A stretch of DNA of 10,480 bases from Candidatus Levyibacteriota bacterium (lineage in GTDB: Bacteria; Patescibacteriota; Microgenomatia; Levybacterales; GWA1-39-11). The translations under genes were made by a program, and so were the position numbers. The notes below the pieces were generated by a model. The model was not told the DNA's origin, searched no databases, and worked only from the letters and a program-made list of their open reading frames with translations. Each line of letters starts with the position of its first letter. The first letter of the stretch is position 1. Shown piece after piece: positions 1 to 6,938 of this stretch. The stretch spans positions 1 to 10,480 of the forward strand of contig JACQKO010000036.1 in the NCBI GenBank assembly GCA_016204525.1. The letters run 5' to 3'.

Positions 1-4
1 CAAG

Positions 5-29
5 ATTCTTCACTACGTTCAGAATGACA
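5..29. repeat. possible dispersed intergenic repeat fragment
   Basis: The bases before ugd, read on the minus strand, contain TCATTCTGAACGTAGTGAAG and continue into AATCT. This resembles the widespread intergenic phrase TCATTCTGAGCGAAGCGAAG seen in many bacterial genomes (my recollection, not a search). ATTCT (5-9) and AGAAT (21-25) form a short inverted repeat. The window edge cuts its context. Confidence 0.35.
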
Positions 30-39
30 TTATGAATAT

Positions 40-1329
40 ATGAAGATAACTTTTGTTGGGCATGGGTATGTGGGGCTTGTAACTGCCGCTGTTTTTGCGG
101 ATTTTGGCAATCAGGTTTTTGTTATTGGGCATACCAAAAAAAAGATTGAAGGTTTAAGGCGCGGGATCGTCCCTTTTTATGAGCCCGGACTTTCAGAACT
201 TGTAAAAAAAAATATTGATGCAAAAAGACTTACTTTTACATTAGATTATGCTCCGGCTGTTGCGGAATCTGACGCAGTATTCATTGCCGTTGGGACTCCC
301 CCCACAAAAACAGGCGATGCGGATTTGTCAACGGTTCTTCAAGTTGCAGAGCAAATCGGAAAAAATCTTGAAGGGTACACAGTCGTCGCAACAAAAAGCA
401 CTGTCCCTACGGGTACGAATAAAAAGGTTCAAAGAATCCTTGAGGAAATGAAGCCCGCGGGAGCAGAAATTGATTATGCATCTGTCCCCGAATTTTTGAG
501 AGAGGGAACCGCAATCGCGGACACTACGAATCCTGATAGGGTGGTTATAGGAACAGAAAGCAAACGCGCTCAAGAGCTATTAATTAAACTTCACGAGCCA
601 ATAGGCGCCCCAATTCTTTTAACTAACTTTGAAACCGCAGAGCTTATAAAATATGCCTCAAATTCCTTTTTGGCGCTTAAAATTTCATACGCTAATGCCA
701 TAGCAAAACTCTCAGAAGCAGTTGAAGCTGACGCGCTGAAAGTCCTTGAGGGGATAGGGATGGATAAAAGAATCGGAAATATGTTTCTATCGCCGGGTCC
801 AGGGTATGGGGGCAGCTGTTTTCCGAAAGACGTAAAAGCACTTATATCGATTGCAAAAGATAATGATTATGCATTTTCACTTCTTTCGGAGGTAGAAGCA
901 ATTAATCATCAAGCAAGACGGGATATAGTAAGAAAAGCCAGAAAACTTTTAGGAGATGTTCGTGGTAAAAAAATTGGGGTTTTGGGTCTTGCTTTCAAGC
1001 CAAATACTGACGATATGAGGGAGGCGCCAAGCATAGACGTAATTTCTATGCTTATGAATGACGGAGCAAACATAAGCGCATTTGATCCTAAAGCTACGGA
1101 GAGTGCAAAAGAGGCTTTGCCAAATATTTCCTATGTTGATAATGTTTATGAAGTGGCAAATGGTGCGGACCTTTTAATTGTACTAACCGAATGGAGTGAT
1201 TTTATGGAGATAAATTTTGAAGAAATAAAAAAACGCATGAAGGCACTTAACATTATTGATGGGCGAAATATTTATGATCCTGAAAAGCTTCGCGCAATGG
1301 GGTTTAACTACGTAGGAGTCGGGCGATGA
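40..1329 (+). CDS. ugd: UDP-glucose 6-dehydrogenase
   Basis: A 429-residue protein of the UDP-glucose/GDP-mannose dehydrogenase family at its usual length. It should oxidise UDP-glucose to UDP-glucuronate in two NAD(P)-dependent steps in the cytoplasm, feeding polysaccharide synthesis. Seen: the Rossmann loop GHGYVG (residues 7-12), KSTVPTGT (119-126), PEFLREG (150-156), ELIKYASNSF with Lys204 and Asn208, the catalytic Cys260 in GGSCFPKD, and the C-terminal GRNIYDP. PEFLREG followed by NPDRVVIG favours a UDP-glucose enzyme over GDP-mannose dehydrogenase (family knowledge). Odd: the acidic residue that usually ends the second beta strand and holds the NAD ribose is Gly30, followed by HTKKK, which hints at NADP preference. 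The ATG at 40 was chosen because the Rossmann strand starts at once; no Shine-Dalgarno sequence precedes it. The stop overlaps rmd by 4 bases. Confidence 0.93.
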   Translation: MKITFVGHGYVGLVTAAVFADFGNQVFVIGHTKKKIEGLRRGIVPFYEPGLSELVKKNIDAKRLTFTLDYAPAVAESDAVFIAVGTPPTKTGDADLSTVLQVAEQIGKNLEGYTVVATKSTVPTGTNKKVQRILEEMKPAGAEIDYASVPEFLREGTAIADTTNPDRVVIGTESKRAQELLIKLHEPIGAPILLTNFETAELIKYASNSFLALKISYANAIAKLSEAVEADALKVLEGIGMDKRIGNMFLSPGPGYGGSCFPKDVKALISIAKDNDYAFSLLSEVEAINHQARRDIVRKARKLLGDVRGKKIGVLGLAFKPNTDDMREAPSIDVISMLMNDGANISAFDPKATESAKEALPNISYVDNVYEVANGADLLIVLTEWSDFMEINFEEIKKRMKALNIIDGRNIYDPEKLRAMGFNYVGVGR

Positions 1330-2282
1330 AAAAAGCATTTATCACAGGGATTACGGGTTTTGCTGGAAGTTTTTTAGCTGAGCACCTTATTGAAGAGGAC
1401 GGATATGAAGTCACAGGCACCTATCTAACACAAGAAAGTCTTAGGAATGTCAGTCATTTAAAGGACAAGCCTAGTTTACATAAAATAGATCTTTTAAATT
1501 CCGAACATACGGAGAATGTTATAGCTCAAATTTCCCCAGATTTAATATTTCATCTGGCTGCATTAGCCGCTCCCGGTGAAAGTTTTGGAAACCCTGCGAA
1601 GTTTTTAAGCAATAACATTGAGGCTCAAGTTAATGTTCTTGAAGGTGTAAGAAAAGCAGAAATTATGCCGCGAATCTTAATAGTTTCATCAGCCGAAGTT
1701 TATGGGGATGTATCTCTCTCTGACCTGCCAATAGATGAGAATACTCCTCTTGCCCCTGTCAACCCATATGCGGTTTCAAAAGTAGCTTGCGATTTTTTAG
1801 GCTTGCAGTACTTTTTGTCCTATAATTTCCCGATTGTCCGTGTTCGCCCTTTTAATCATATAGGTCCACGCCAATCGCCCAGTTTTGTAGTCGCAGCTTT
1901 TGCAAAAAAGATCACCGAGATTGAGAGAGGGAAAATGGAACCGATTTTGAAGGTCGGAAATCTTTCCGCAAAGCGTGATCTTACAGATGTTCGGGATACA
2001 GTTGAGGGATACGTTCGAATTTTAGAACAAGGGACCCCGGGTGAAGTTTACAATATTGGCTCAGGGAAATCGTATAGGATAGAGGACATATTGAGTATGC
2101 TTTTGTCTTTTTCGAACAAGAAAATAAAAGTTGAGGTAGATCAAGGCTTGATGCGGCCTGTGGATGTGCCGGAGCTTGTTTGTGATAATACTAAGGTTCG
2201 AAGGGCAACCGGCTGGCAGCCCAAAATTCCTATTGAACAAACTCTTCGTGAGACCCTGGACTACTGGCGCAATCAAGTTTAG
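1326..2282 (+). CDS. rmd: GDP-6-deoxy-D-mannose reductase-like SDR
   Basis: A 318-residue extended short-chain dehydrogenase/reductase. By family it should reduce GDP-4-keto-6-deoxy-D-mannose to GDP-D-rhamnose in the cytoplasm. Seen: the nucleotide loop GITGFAG (residues 8-14), FHLAA (75-79), SSAEVYG with the catalytic Ser region (121-127), YAVSK with Tyr148 and Lys152, RPFNHIGPRQ (174-183), RDLTDVRD (217-224), YNIGSG (242-247) and the late RPVDVPEL (277-284). The FNHIGPRQ and RPxDVPxL pattern is the one I associate with RMD rather than with UDP-glucose epimerases; an epimerase with another GDP- or dTDP-sugar substrate remains possible. It starts in an ATGA overlap with ugd, with AGGAG at 1314-1318 seven bases upstream, so it is translationally coupled to ugd. 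The partner dehydratase gmd lies 0.7 kb downstream on the opposite strand. Confidence 0.82.
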   Translation: MKKAFITGITGFAGSFLAEHLIEEDGYEVTGTYLTQESLRNVSHLKDKPSLHKIDLLNSEHTENVIAQISPDLIFHLAALAAPGESFGNPAKFLSNNIEAQVNVLEGVRKAEIMPRILIVSSAEVYGDVSLSDLPIDENTPLAPVNPYAVSKVACDFLGLQYFLSYNFPIVRVRPFNHIGPRQSPSFVVAAFAKKITEIERGKMEPILKVGNLSAKRDLTDVRDTVEGYVRILEQGTPGEVYNIGSGKSYRIEDILSMLLSFSNKKIKVEVDQGLMRPVDVPELVCDNTKVRRATGWQPKIPIEQTLRETLDYWRNQV

Positions 2283-2311
2283 TACTTGACAAGTATGACA
2301 AATTTATCATA
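2283..2311 (+). promoter_or_regulatory. higBA promoter with two overlapping palindromes
   Basis: A consensus -35 TTGACA lies at 2286-2291. The best-spaced -10 choices are TATCAT (2305-2310, short spacer of 13) and TAAAAT (2310-2315, spacer of 18); neither is ideal, and the second would start transcription inside the toxin codon frame. A perfect inverted repeat TACTT-gac-AAGTA (2283-2295) covers the -35 box. An 18-base palindrome TATGACAAATTTATCATA (2294-2311, 8 of 9 pairs) covers the spacer. Type II toxin-antitoxin operons are usually repressed by their antitoxin at such sites, so these are candidate HigA operators (inference). Confidence 0.55.
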
Positions 2312-2315
2312 AAAT

Positions 2316-2615
2316 ATGGAAGTAATAATAGATGATCGCGTCAAAAGAGTTGTTAAGTCTTTTTCAGACGCAGATCAGGCAAGGATTCGAGGATATACAA
2401 ATTTATTCAGAGAACAAAAATTTATTTTAAGCGGGAAGTATCTAAAAAAGTTAAAAAATAATTTGTGGGAATTACGACCAGGGAAAATAAGAGTATTATT
2501 CGGAATCTTAAATCAAACAATGGTAATAGTTCATGTTTATAAAAAACAAACACAAAAGATACCATTGCAAGAAATAAAAACAGCAGGGAATCGTATAAAG
2601 GAGTATGGAGTATGA
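2316..2615 (+). CDS. higB: HigB/RelE-superfamily toxin (Gp49-like)
   Basis: A 99-residue protein resembling the phage-derived Gp49-like/HigB branch of the RelE mRNA interferase superfamily. Such toxins cut mRNA on the ribosome when not held by their antitoxin (family knowledge). Seen: the core LWELRPGKIRVLF (residues 50-62), then HVYKKQTQKIP (73-83) and EIKTAGNRI (86-94), the basic, helix-ending pattern typical of the family. No earlier start is possible close to the promoter, and no other start codon occurs before Met69, so the ATG at 2316 is kept although it has no Shine-Dalgarno sequence and sits almost on top of the promoter. The stop overlaps the antitoxin start (ATGA at 2612-2615). Toxin-first order is the rule for higBA. 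Confidence 0.88.
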   Translation: MEVIIDDRVKRVVKSFSDADQARIRGYTNLFREQKFILSGKYLKKLKNNLWELRPGKIRVLFGILNQTMVIVHVYKKQTQKIPLQEIKTAGNRIKEYGV

Positions 2616-2914
2616 AAAAGAAAAAATGGCCACCACATACTAGTTGGGAAAAGTTTGAAAAAGAATTGATGTCTAAGCCTGGAGTTAGGAAAGCATATGA
2701 AGCTCTGCAGCCTGAATTTGCAATTGCAAGGGCAATAATTCACGCAAGGGTTAAGAAAAAAATTTCTCAACACGAGCTTGCAAGAAAGATGAAAACAGGA
2801 CAAGCGGTTGTTTCGCGTCTTGAAGGGGCAAACGCGAGTCCTTCACTCGCGCTTCTCAAAAGACTTGCCGATGCCCTTAACTCCCGTCTTGAAATCCGCT
2901 TCATTCCTCGATAA
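2612..2914 (+). CDS. higA: HigA-type XRE antitoxin
   Basis: A 100-residue protein with a Cro/C1-type helix-turn-helix at about residues 51-92 (ISQHELARKM, the recognition part GQAVVSRLEGANASP, then LLKRLADAL). The basic N-terminal arm with KFEKELMSKPGVRKAYEALQ (residues 14-33) is the segment that commonly contacts the toxin in this antitoxin type. It should neutralise the toxin and, with it, repress their shared promoter (family knowledge). Translation is coupled to higB by the 4-base overlap, and an AAAGGAG Shine-Dalgarno sequence at 2597-2603 stands eight bases before the ATG. The downstream neighbour gmd converges on it. Confidence 0.9.
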   Translation: MKKKKWPPHTSWEKFEKELMSKPGVRKAYEALQPEFAIARAIIHARVKKKISQHELARKMKTGQAVVSRLEGANASPSLALLKRLADALNSRLEIRFIPR

Positions 2915-2973
2915 GTACAAACTCCCCATCAGATGATTTCCTTGGAAAAGCCACAAAAATCTAAACCATATTG

Positions 2974-3003
2974 TTCTCCGCGGACCCCTCGACTACAGGA
3001 GAA
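2974..3003. other. short inverted repeat between convergent genes
   Basis: TTCTCC (2974-2979) and GGAGAA (2998-3003) form a 6-base-pair stem with an 18-base loop in the 100-base gap between higA and gmd. An inner self-complementary TCCGCGGA lies at 2977-2984. Neither strand has a T-run after the stem, so this is not a canonical intrinsic terminator, although it sits where one would be expected for both convergent units. Confidence 0.3.
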
Positions 3004-3014
3004 AACAGATTTGA

Positions 3015-4016
3015 TTATTTGAATCTTTTGAGGTCGGCGTCGATCATGAGTTTCATAAGATCTTCAAATGAAGTTTTTGGTTCCCAACCGAGCTCCTTTT
3101 TTGCTAACGAATAATCTCCCTTTAGATCCTTTATTTCTGTCGGACGATGAAGCTTCTCATTTGAAACTACATGGTCTTCCCAGTTCAGTCCCACGTGCTC
3201 GAATGCAATTCTTGCCGCATCGCGAACAGAATATGACGTGTTTGTTCCTATAACATAATCCTTCGGTTTATCATTCTGGAGCATCAGCCAAATCGCCTCA
3301 ACATATTCTTTGGCATAGCCCCAATCACGTGTGGCGTCAAGATTTCCAAGATGAAGTTTTCCTTGCCCATCAACTAAGGGTTCTCCAAGCTCATTCAATG
3401 GTGGATTCTTTACTTTGTTTTTAATACATGCGACCCCTGCTGAAATTTTGCGTGTTACAAAATGGAGACTTCTTCTTGGCGATTCATGATTAAACAATAT
3501 CCCACCGCAAGCAAATATTCCATACGACTCGCGATAACAGCGTGTCATCATGTGTGCATAAGCTTTGGCAATACCATATGGATTATTGGCATCGATTAAG
3601 GTTTTTTCATTGGCGGTTCCTGTCTGATTTCCATATATCTCGCGTGAGGTTGCTTGATAGAATTTTGCTGAGGGCGCGAATTGACGAACAGCTTCAAGAA
3701 CTCTTACCGGTCCAAGACCTGTTACCTCTGCAGTATAAAACGGCTGGGTCCAAGAGTCTCCCGGTACTGATTGGGCCGCAAGATTATAAACTTCATCCGG
3801 TTTGTTGTCTCGGACAACATATGAAAGACTTTCCTGGTCAATTAAATCCGCTGCCGCAATTTTTATCTTCCCATACAAATGCTTAATGTTTTCTTGAAAG
3901 AAATTTGTAGTGTGGCGGACAGTTCCTACAACTTCATAACCTTTCTCAAGAAGAAGTTCTGCCAAATATGAGCCGTCCTGCGATGAAGCGCCAATTATTA
4001 ATGCCTTTTTGGACAT
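3015..4016 (-). CDS. gmd: GDP-mannose 4,6-dehydratase
   Basis: A 333-residue extended SDR that should convert GDP-D-mannose to GDP-4-keto-6-deoxy-D-mannose in the cytoplasm, the substrate of Rmd. Seen, numbered from MSKKALII: GASSQDGSYLAE (9-20), QATSREIYG with Ser124 and Glu126 at the catalytic Thr/Glu positions (121-129), PYGIAK with Tyr147 and Lys151, CGGILFNHESPRR (170-182), LGNLDATRDWGYAKEYVEA (223-241), RPTEI (291-295) and LGWEPKTSFEDL (309-320). The NHESPRR and LGNLDxxRDWGxA motifs are specific to GMD. Odd: the second glycine of the GxxGxxG loop is Ser12. The frame stays open to 4052, giving a 345-residue alternative. I chose the ATG at 4016 because the beta strand starts there and a -10-like box lies 9 bases upstream. 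Confidence 0.9.
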   Translation of the reverse strand: MSKKALIIGASSQDGSYLAELLLEKGYEVVGTVRHTTNFFQENIKHLYGKIKIAAADLIDQESLSYVVRDNKPDEVYNLAAQSVPGDSWTQPFYTAEVTGLGPVRVLEAVRQFAPSAKFYQATSREIYGNQTGTANEKTLIDANNPYGIAKAYAHMMTRCYRESYGIFACGGILFNHESPRRSLHFVTRKISAGVACIKNKVKNPPLNELGEPLVDGQGKLHLGNLDATRDWGYAKEYVEAIWLMLQNDKPKDYVIGTNTSYSVRDAARIAFEHVGLNWEDHVVSNEKLHRPTEIKDLKGDYSLAKKELGWEPKTSFEDLMKLMIDADLKRFK

Positions 4017-4025
4017 ATGAGTATC

Positions 4026-4054
4026 ATTGTACATAAAGATACGCACTTGCACAA
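4026..4054 (-). promoter_or_regulatory. gmd promoter
   Basis: Reading the minus strand, TTGTGC (4054-4049) and TACAAT (4031-4026, one mismatch from TATAAT) are separated by 17 bases. The -10 box ends 9 bases before the gmd ATG at 4016, so the transcript would begin about two bases before the start codon, a leaderless arrangement. The -35 match is weak (three of six). The box lies inside the longer 345-residue reading of gmd, which argues for the shorter start. Confidence 0.5.
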
Positions 4055-4081
4055 TAGGTTTCTCTCATTTAAAATTGCTGC

Positions 4082-4111
4082 TTGCCCAAGTGCTTAAAAA
4101 GACGATAGAAT
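4082..4111 (+). promoter_or_regulatory. candidate promoter for the GT2-GtrA gene
   Basis: TTGCCC (4082-4087, four of six) and TAGAAT (4106-4111, five of six) are 18 bases apart. Transcription from here would give a leader of about 90 bases containing the repeat and hairpin block at 4126-4201. A competing, weaker choice is TATTTT at 4197-4202, which would make the gene leaderless. Confidence 0.35.
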
Positions 4112-4125
4112 AGTAAGAGAGAAAA

Positions 4126-4201
4126 ATGGTTAAAATGGTTGAATGGCTGCATGGCTTTCGGAGTTAATAACTATTTAACTATTCCAGCTATGTAGCTATT
4201 T
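4126..4201 (+). repeat. 8-9-base periodic repeat block with a G.U-rich hairpin
   Basis: ATGGTT at 4126 and 4135 is followed by ATGGCT at 4143 and 4151, with steps of 9, 8 and 8 bases. After a 12-base gap AACTAT occurs at 4169 and 4177 and AGCTAT at 4186 and 4194, with steps of 8, 9 and 8. ATGGCTGCATGGCT (4143-4156) can pair over all 14 positions with AGCTATGTAGCTAT (4186-4199) in plus-strand RNA, using three G.U pairs, and two more outer pairs extend it to 4201. The loop holds the palindrome AGTTAATAACT (4162-4172). The block ends six bases before the glycosyltransferase ATG. Confidence 0.6.
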
Positions 4202-4207
4202 TATTTT

Positions 4208-5335
4208 ATGAAGGTTGTTATTATCATACCTACTTATAACGAAAAAGGTAATATAGAAAGAATTGTTCCTATAACTGAGGATGTATTTAAGAGGATAAAC
4301 AATTATGAGATGGAAATTCTTGTTACAGATGATAATTCTCCTGATGGAACCGCAGAGAAGGTTATTGAACTGTCTAAAAAGTACAAAAATATAGAGCTTT
4401 CTTCCGGCATGCGACATGGCCTGGGCGCGGCATATGTTAGGGGCATGACCTATGCCATAGAGAAAATGGGTGCCGATATTGTATTTGAAATGGATGCTGA
4501 TCTTCAGCACGACCCTGAAAAAATTCCGAACTTTCTTGCAAAAATTGACGAGGGCAACGACATGGTTATCGGAACACGTTACAGTGAAGGGGGTTCTATT
4601 CCGGCTGCATGGCCGATACATCGTAAGATATTTTCAATATTTGGGAACTTGCTTATTAGAACAATTATGATGCGGTTTTGGCTTCATGACTGGACTGGAG
4701 GCTTCCGCGCGCTTAAAAAGGAAGTATTCCTTAAAGAAAAAGACGAACTGACCGAATTTAAAGGATACACATTTCAGGTCTCTTTTTTACATAAGGCGGT
4801 TCGTGACGGATTTAAAATTGCTGAGGTGCCTTTTCATTTTGGAGAAAGAAATATTGGAGATTCAAAAATAGCCCCAATGTCCTATATAGCCAACGTTTTA
4901 AAATATGTAATAACTGCAAGAATAAAGGAGCTTGTTTTTGGGAAATTCGGTAAGTTTATGGTAGTTGGAGGATTTGGATTTGTAATTAACGCAGTTGTTC
5001 TTCGGGCACTTGTTGAAGGGTTTAATTTTGCGCCAGTGCCAGCCAATTTAATTGGGGCAGCTTGTGCAATTTTTTCTAATTTTAACTTCAATAATCTTTG
5101 GACTTTTGGTGAACGAAAAGCAAACACAGTTATCTCTTATTTTTCAAAATTAATACAATTTTATGCTACTTCAGCATTTGGCGTTATTTTTATTCAAACA
5201 GGAACAATATTTCTAGGAGACACTTTTATTGGAAGGCAATATTACTTTATTTATTTTTTGGTAGGAACAGGCGTTCTGCTCACTTGGAATTTCACAATGT
5301 ATTCGGTAGTAATTTGGAGAAAGTCTCGACGGTAG
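4208..5335 (+). CDS. GT2 polyprenyl-phosphate mannosyltransferase fused to a GtrA domain
   Basis: A 375-residue two-domain protein. Residues 1-240 are a GT-A fold of the dolichyl-phosphate mannose synthase type: IIIPTYNEKGNI (5-16), TDDNSPDGT (40-48), the metal-binding DAD in EMDADLQHDPE (94-104), TRYSEGG (123-129) and TGGFRALKK (163-171). Residues 247-372 are a GtrA-like domain with four membrane spans (about 250-268, 277-300, 313-335, 345-370), including NFNFNNLWTF (291-300). By family it should move a sugar, probably mannose or glucose from GDP- or UDP-sugar, onto a polyprenyl phosphate at the inner membrane face; GtrA domains are proposed to help anchor or flip the product. The following gene, a GT-C enzyme, is the logical user of that lipid-linked sugar. 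No Shine-Dalgarno sequence precedes the ATG. Confidence 0.88.
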   Translation: MKVVIIIPTYNEKGNIERIVPITEDVFKRINNYEMEILVTDDNSPDGTAEKVIELSKKYKNIELSSGMRHGLGAAYVRGMTYAIEKMGADIVFEMDADLQHDPEKIPNFLAKIDEGNDMVIGTRYSEGGSIPAAWPIHRKIFSIFGNLLIRTIMMRFWLHDWTGGFRALKKEVFLKEKDELTEFKGYTFQVSFLHKAVRDGFKIAEVPFHFGERNIGDSKIAPMSYIANVLKYVITARIKELVFGKFGKFMVVGGFGFVINAVVLRALVEGFNFAPVPANLIGAACAIFSNFNFNNLWTFGERKANTVISYFSKLIQFYATSAFGVIFIQTGTIFLGDTFIGRQYYFIYFLVGTGVLLTWNFTMYSVVIWRKSRR

Positions 5336-5345
5336 TTCTCGTTCG

Positions 5346-5362
5346 GGATCTCGATTGAATCG
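5346..5362. other. short hairpin between glycosyltransferase genes
   Basis: In the 47-base gap, TCTCGAT and ATCGGGA flank a three-base TGA and can pair with one G.T wobble; CGATTGAATCG at its core is a perfect palindrome. An A-run follows on the plus strand, so it is not a plus-strand terminator, and on the minus strand the T-run precedes the stem, so it is not one there either. Role unknown. Confidence 0.35.
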
Positions 5363-5382
5363 GGAAAAAAAGTTCATAGAAT

Positions 5383-6933
5383 ATGACTTCTAAAAAAGTT
5401 ACTCTCATAATTCTTATTGCCATACTTTTACTGGCGGGATTTTTTAGACTTTATAGAATTAGCGATTATCTTAATTTTTTGGGAGATGAGGGTCGCGATG
5501 TAATGGTTGTTAGGAATATCTTGCATGGTGATTTAACTTTTCTTGGTCCTCGTTCATCAGCAGGAGATTTTTACCTTGGTCCCATCTACTATTACTTCAT
5601 GGCCCCCTTTTTATTTTTGTCAAACTACCATCCTGTGGGGCCTGCGATTATGGTAGCGCTTTTTAGCATTGCCACGGTATATTTAATCTACCGCATAGGA
5701 CGTGAATTTTTTAGTAAAAATGCGGGCTTAATTGCAGCCATTCTTTATTCGATATCGCCTCTTGTAATCATACACTCCCGTTCTTCCTGGAACCCAAATG
5801 TGATGCCTTTTTTCTCAATTGCCGCATTGTACTCTGCTTATAAAGGAATCGAGCGAAAGAATTTTTATCTTTTAGGGCTTTCGGGAGTGTTGCTGGGGAT
5901 TGCAATGCAGCTTCACTACTTGACGATTTTTTTAGGCGGTATTTTATTCTTATATATTCTCCTAGTCGAAATTCTCTCAAAAGGCGTGACGAATAAAATA
6001 GTCGAGCTCTTTAAAAAATACATAATTGTCTTTGCAGGGTTTATCTTAGGCTTCTCTCCATTCTTGCTGTTTGAAATTAAACATGGGTTTCCAAACACCA
6101 AGACCATTTCAAATTTTATTCTCGCATCGGGAGACGTGAGCGCCGGAGGAAAGTTCGGCGAAATTATTAAAGACGTTTTCTTTAGGAGCTTTGGGAGACT
6201 CGTAACAGCATATCCGCAACCTGAGACGGTTTCGATTATAGAACAACTGCCAATTGCGATTTGGTATTATTTAACGCTCATTTTGGCATTCGCCTCAATA
6301 GCATTAACCTTCTATCAATTAACACAAAGACTTCGTGAAAAAGGCGAATTTCGCGGTCATCTTTTGATTCTTTTGTGGTTTAGTCTTGGAGTTCTCTTTT
6401 TCGGTTTGTATAAGAAGCCTATTTATGACTATCTCTTTACATTCATGTTTCCGGCACCGTTTTTACTGACGGGAAATTTATTGGGCAACTTGATTGAAAG
6501 AAAAAAGGTATTCGCAGCAGTTTCAATTATTTCAATAATATCTTTGGTTGCGATAAATCTTATTTATAGTCCCTTGCGAAAGATCCCTAATTATCAATAC
6601 GAACAAGTTAAGATGATTTCAGAATTCATTCTTGATAAGGCGCAAGGTAAGCCTTTTAATTTCGCGTTAATTACAGGAGGGAATTCAGATCATGCATATA
6701 GGTATATATTTGAAATAGAGGGCAAAAAGCCAGTAACAATACAAATTCCTGAAGTAGACCCTGAAAGAAAAACCATAACAGACCAACTTTTTATAGTTTG
6801 CGAAGAGATTCCCTGTAATCCGGTTGGGCATCCACTATGGGAAGTAGCAGGGTTTGGTCGTGGAGAAATAGCAGGAGAATGGCAAGTCTCCGTCCTCAAG
6901 GTCTACAAACTCGTACATTATAAAGGGGAGTAG
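5383..6933 (+). CDS. GT-C glycosyltransferase (GT39/ArnT/PMT-like)
   Basis: A 516-residue polytopic membrane protein. The N-terminal span (about 6-21) is followed by FLGDEGRD (32-39), whose Asp35-Glu36 lies in the first external loop, where GT-C enzymes of the GT39/ArnT/PMT-2 type keep their catalytic acid. Roughly nine to eleven further hydrophobic segments run to about residue 395. The last 120 residues are hydrophilic and probably external, with two cysteines (Cys473, Cys478) five apart. By family it should transfer a sugar from a polyprenyl-phosphate carrier to an acceptor (lipid, protein or glycan) outside the cell. The acceptor cannot be told from the sequence. It lies 47 bases after the GT2-GtrA gene, which would make its donor. 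No clear Shine-Dalgarno sequence is visible; TAGAAT abuts the ATG, too close to serve as its own promoter. Confidence 0.82.
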   Translation: MTSKKVTLIILIAILLLAGFFRLYRISDYLNFLGDEGRDVMVVRNILHGDLTFLGPRSSAGDFYLGPIYYYFMAPFLFLSNYHPVGPAIMVALFSIATVYLIYRIGREFFSKNAGLIAAILYSISPLVIIHSRSSWNPNVMPFFSIAALYSAYKGIERKNFYLLGLSGVLLGIAMQLHYLTIFLGGILFLYILLVEILSKGVTNKIVELFKKYIIVFAGFILGFSPFLLFEIKHGFPNTKTISNFILASGDVSAGGKFGEIIKDVFFRSFGRLVTAYPQPETVSIIEQLPIAIWYYLTLILAFASIALTFYQLTQRLREKGEFRGHLLILLWFSLGVLFFGLYKKPIYDYLFTFMFPAPFLLTGNLLGNLIERKKVFAAVSIISIISLVAINLIYSPLRKIPNYQYEQVKMISEFILDKAQGKPFNFALITGGNSDHAYRYIFEIEGKKPVTIQIPEVDPERKTITDQLFIVCEEIPCNPVGHPLWEVAGFGRGEIAGEWQVSVLKVYKLVHYKGE

Positions 6934-6938
6934 AAAAG

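Noticed and set aside
3542..3886. A 114-codon plus-strand frame inside gmd
   Set aside because: It is antisense to the conserved GMD core and shows no domain or initiation signal.
4017..4052. N-terminal extension of Gmd by 12 residues
   Set aside because: The extension contains the -10-like box and residues that precede the first beta strand without family support; the ATG at 4016 fits the family start.
4126..4201. CRISPR-like array reading of the periodic repeat
   Set aside because: The units are only 6-8 bases with 2-3-base gaps, far too short for CRISPR repeats and spacers, and no cas gene is present.
4196..4621. A 141-codon minus-strand frame opposite the GT2 domain
   Set aside because: It lies wholly over well-recognised glycosyltransferase motifs and its translation resembles no protein family.
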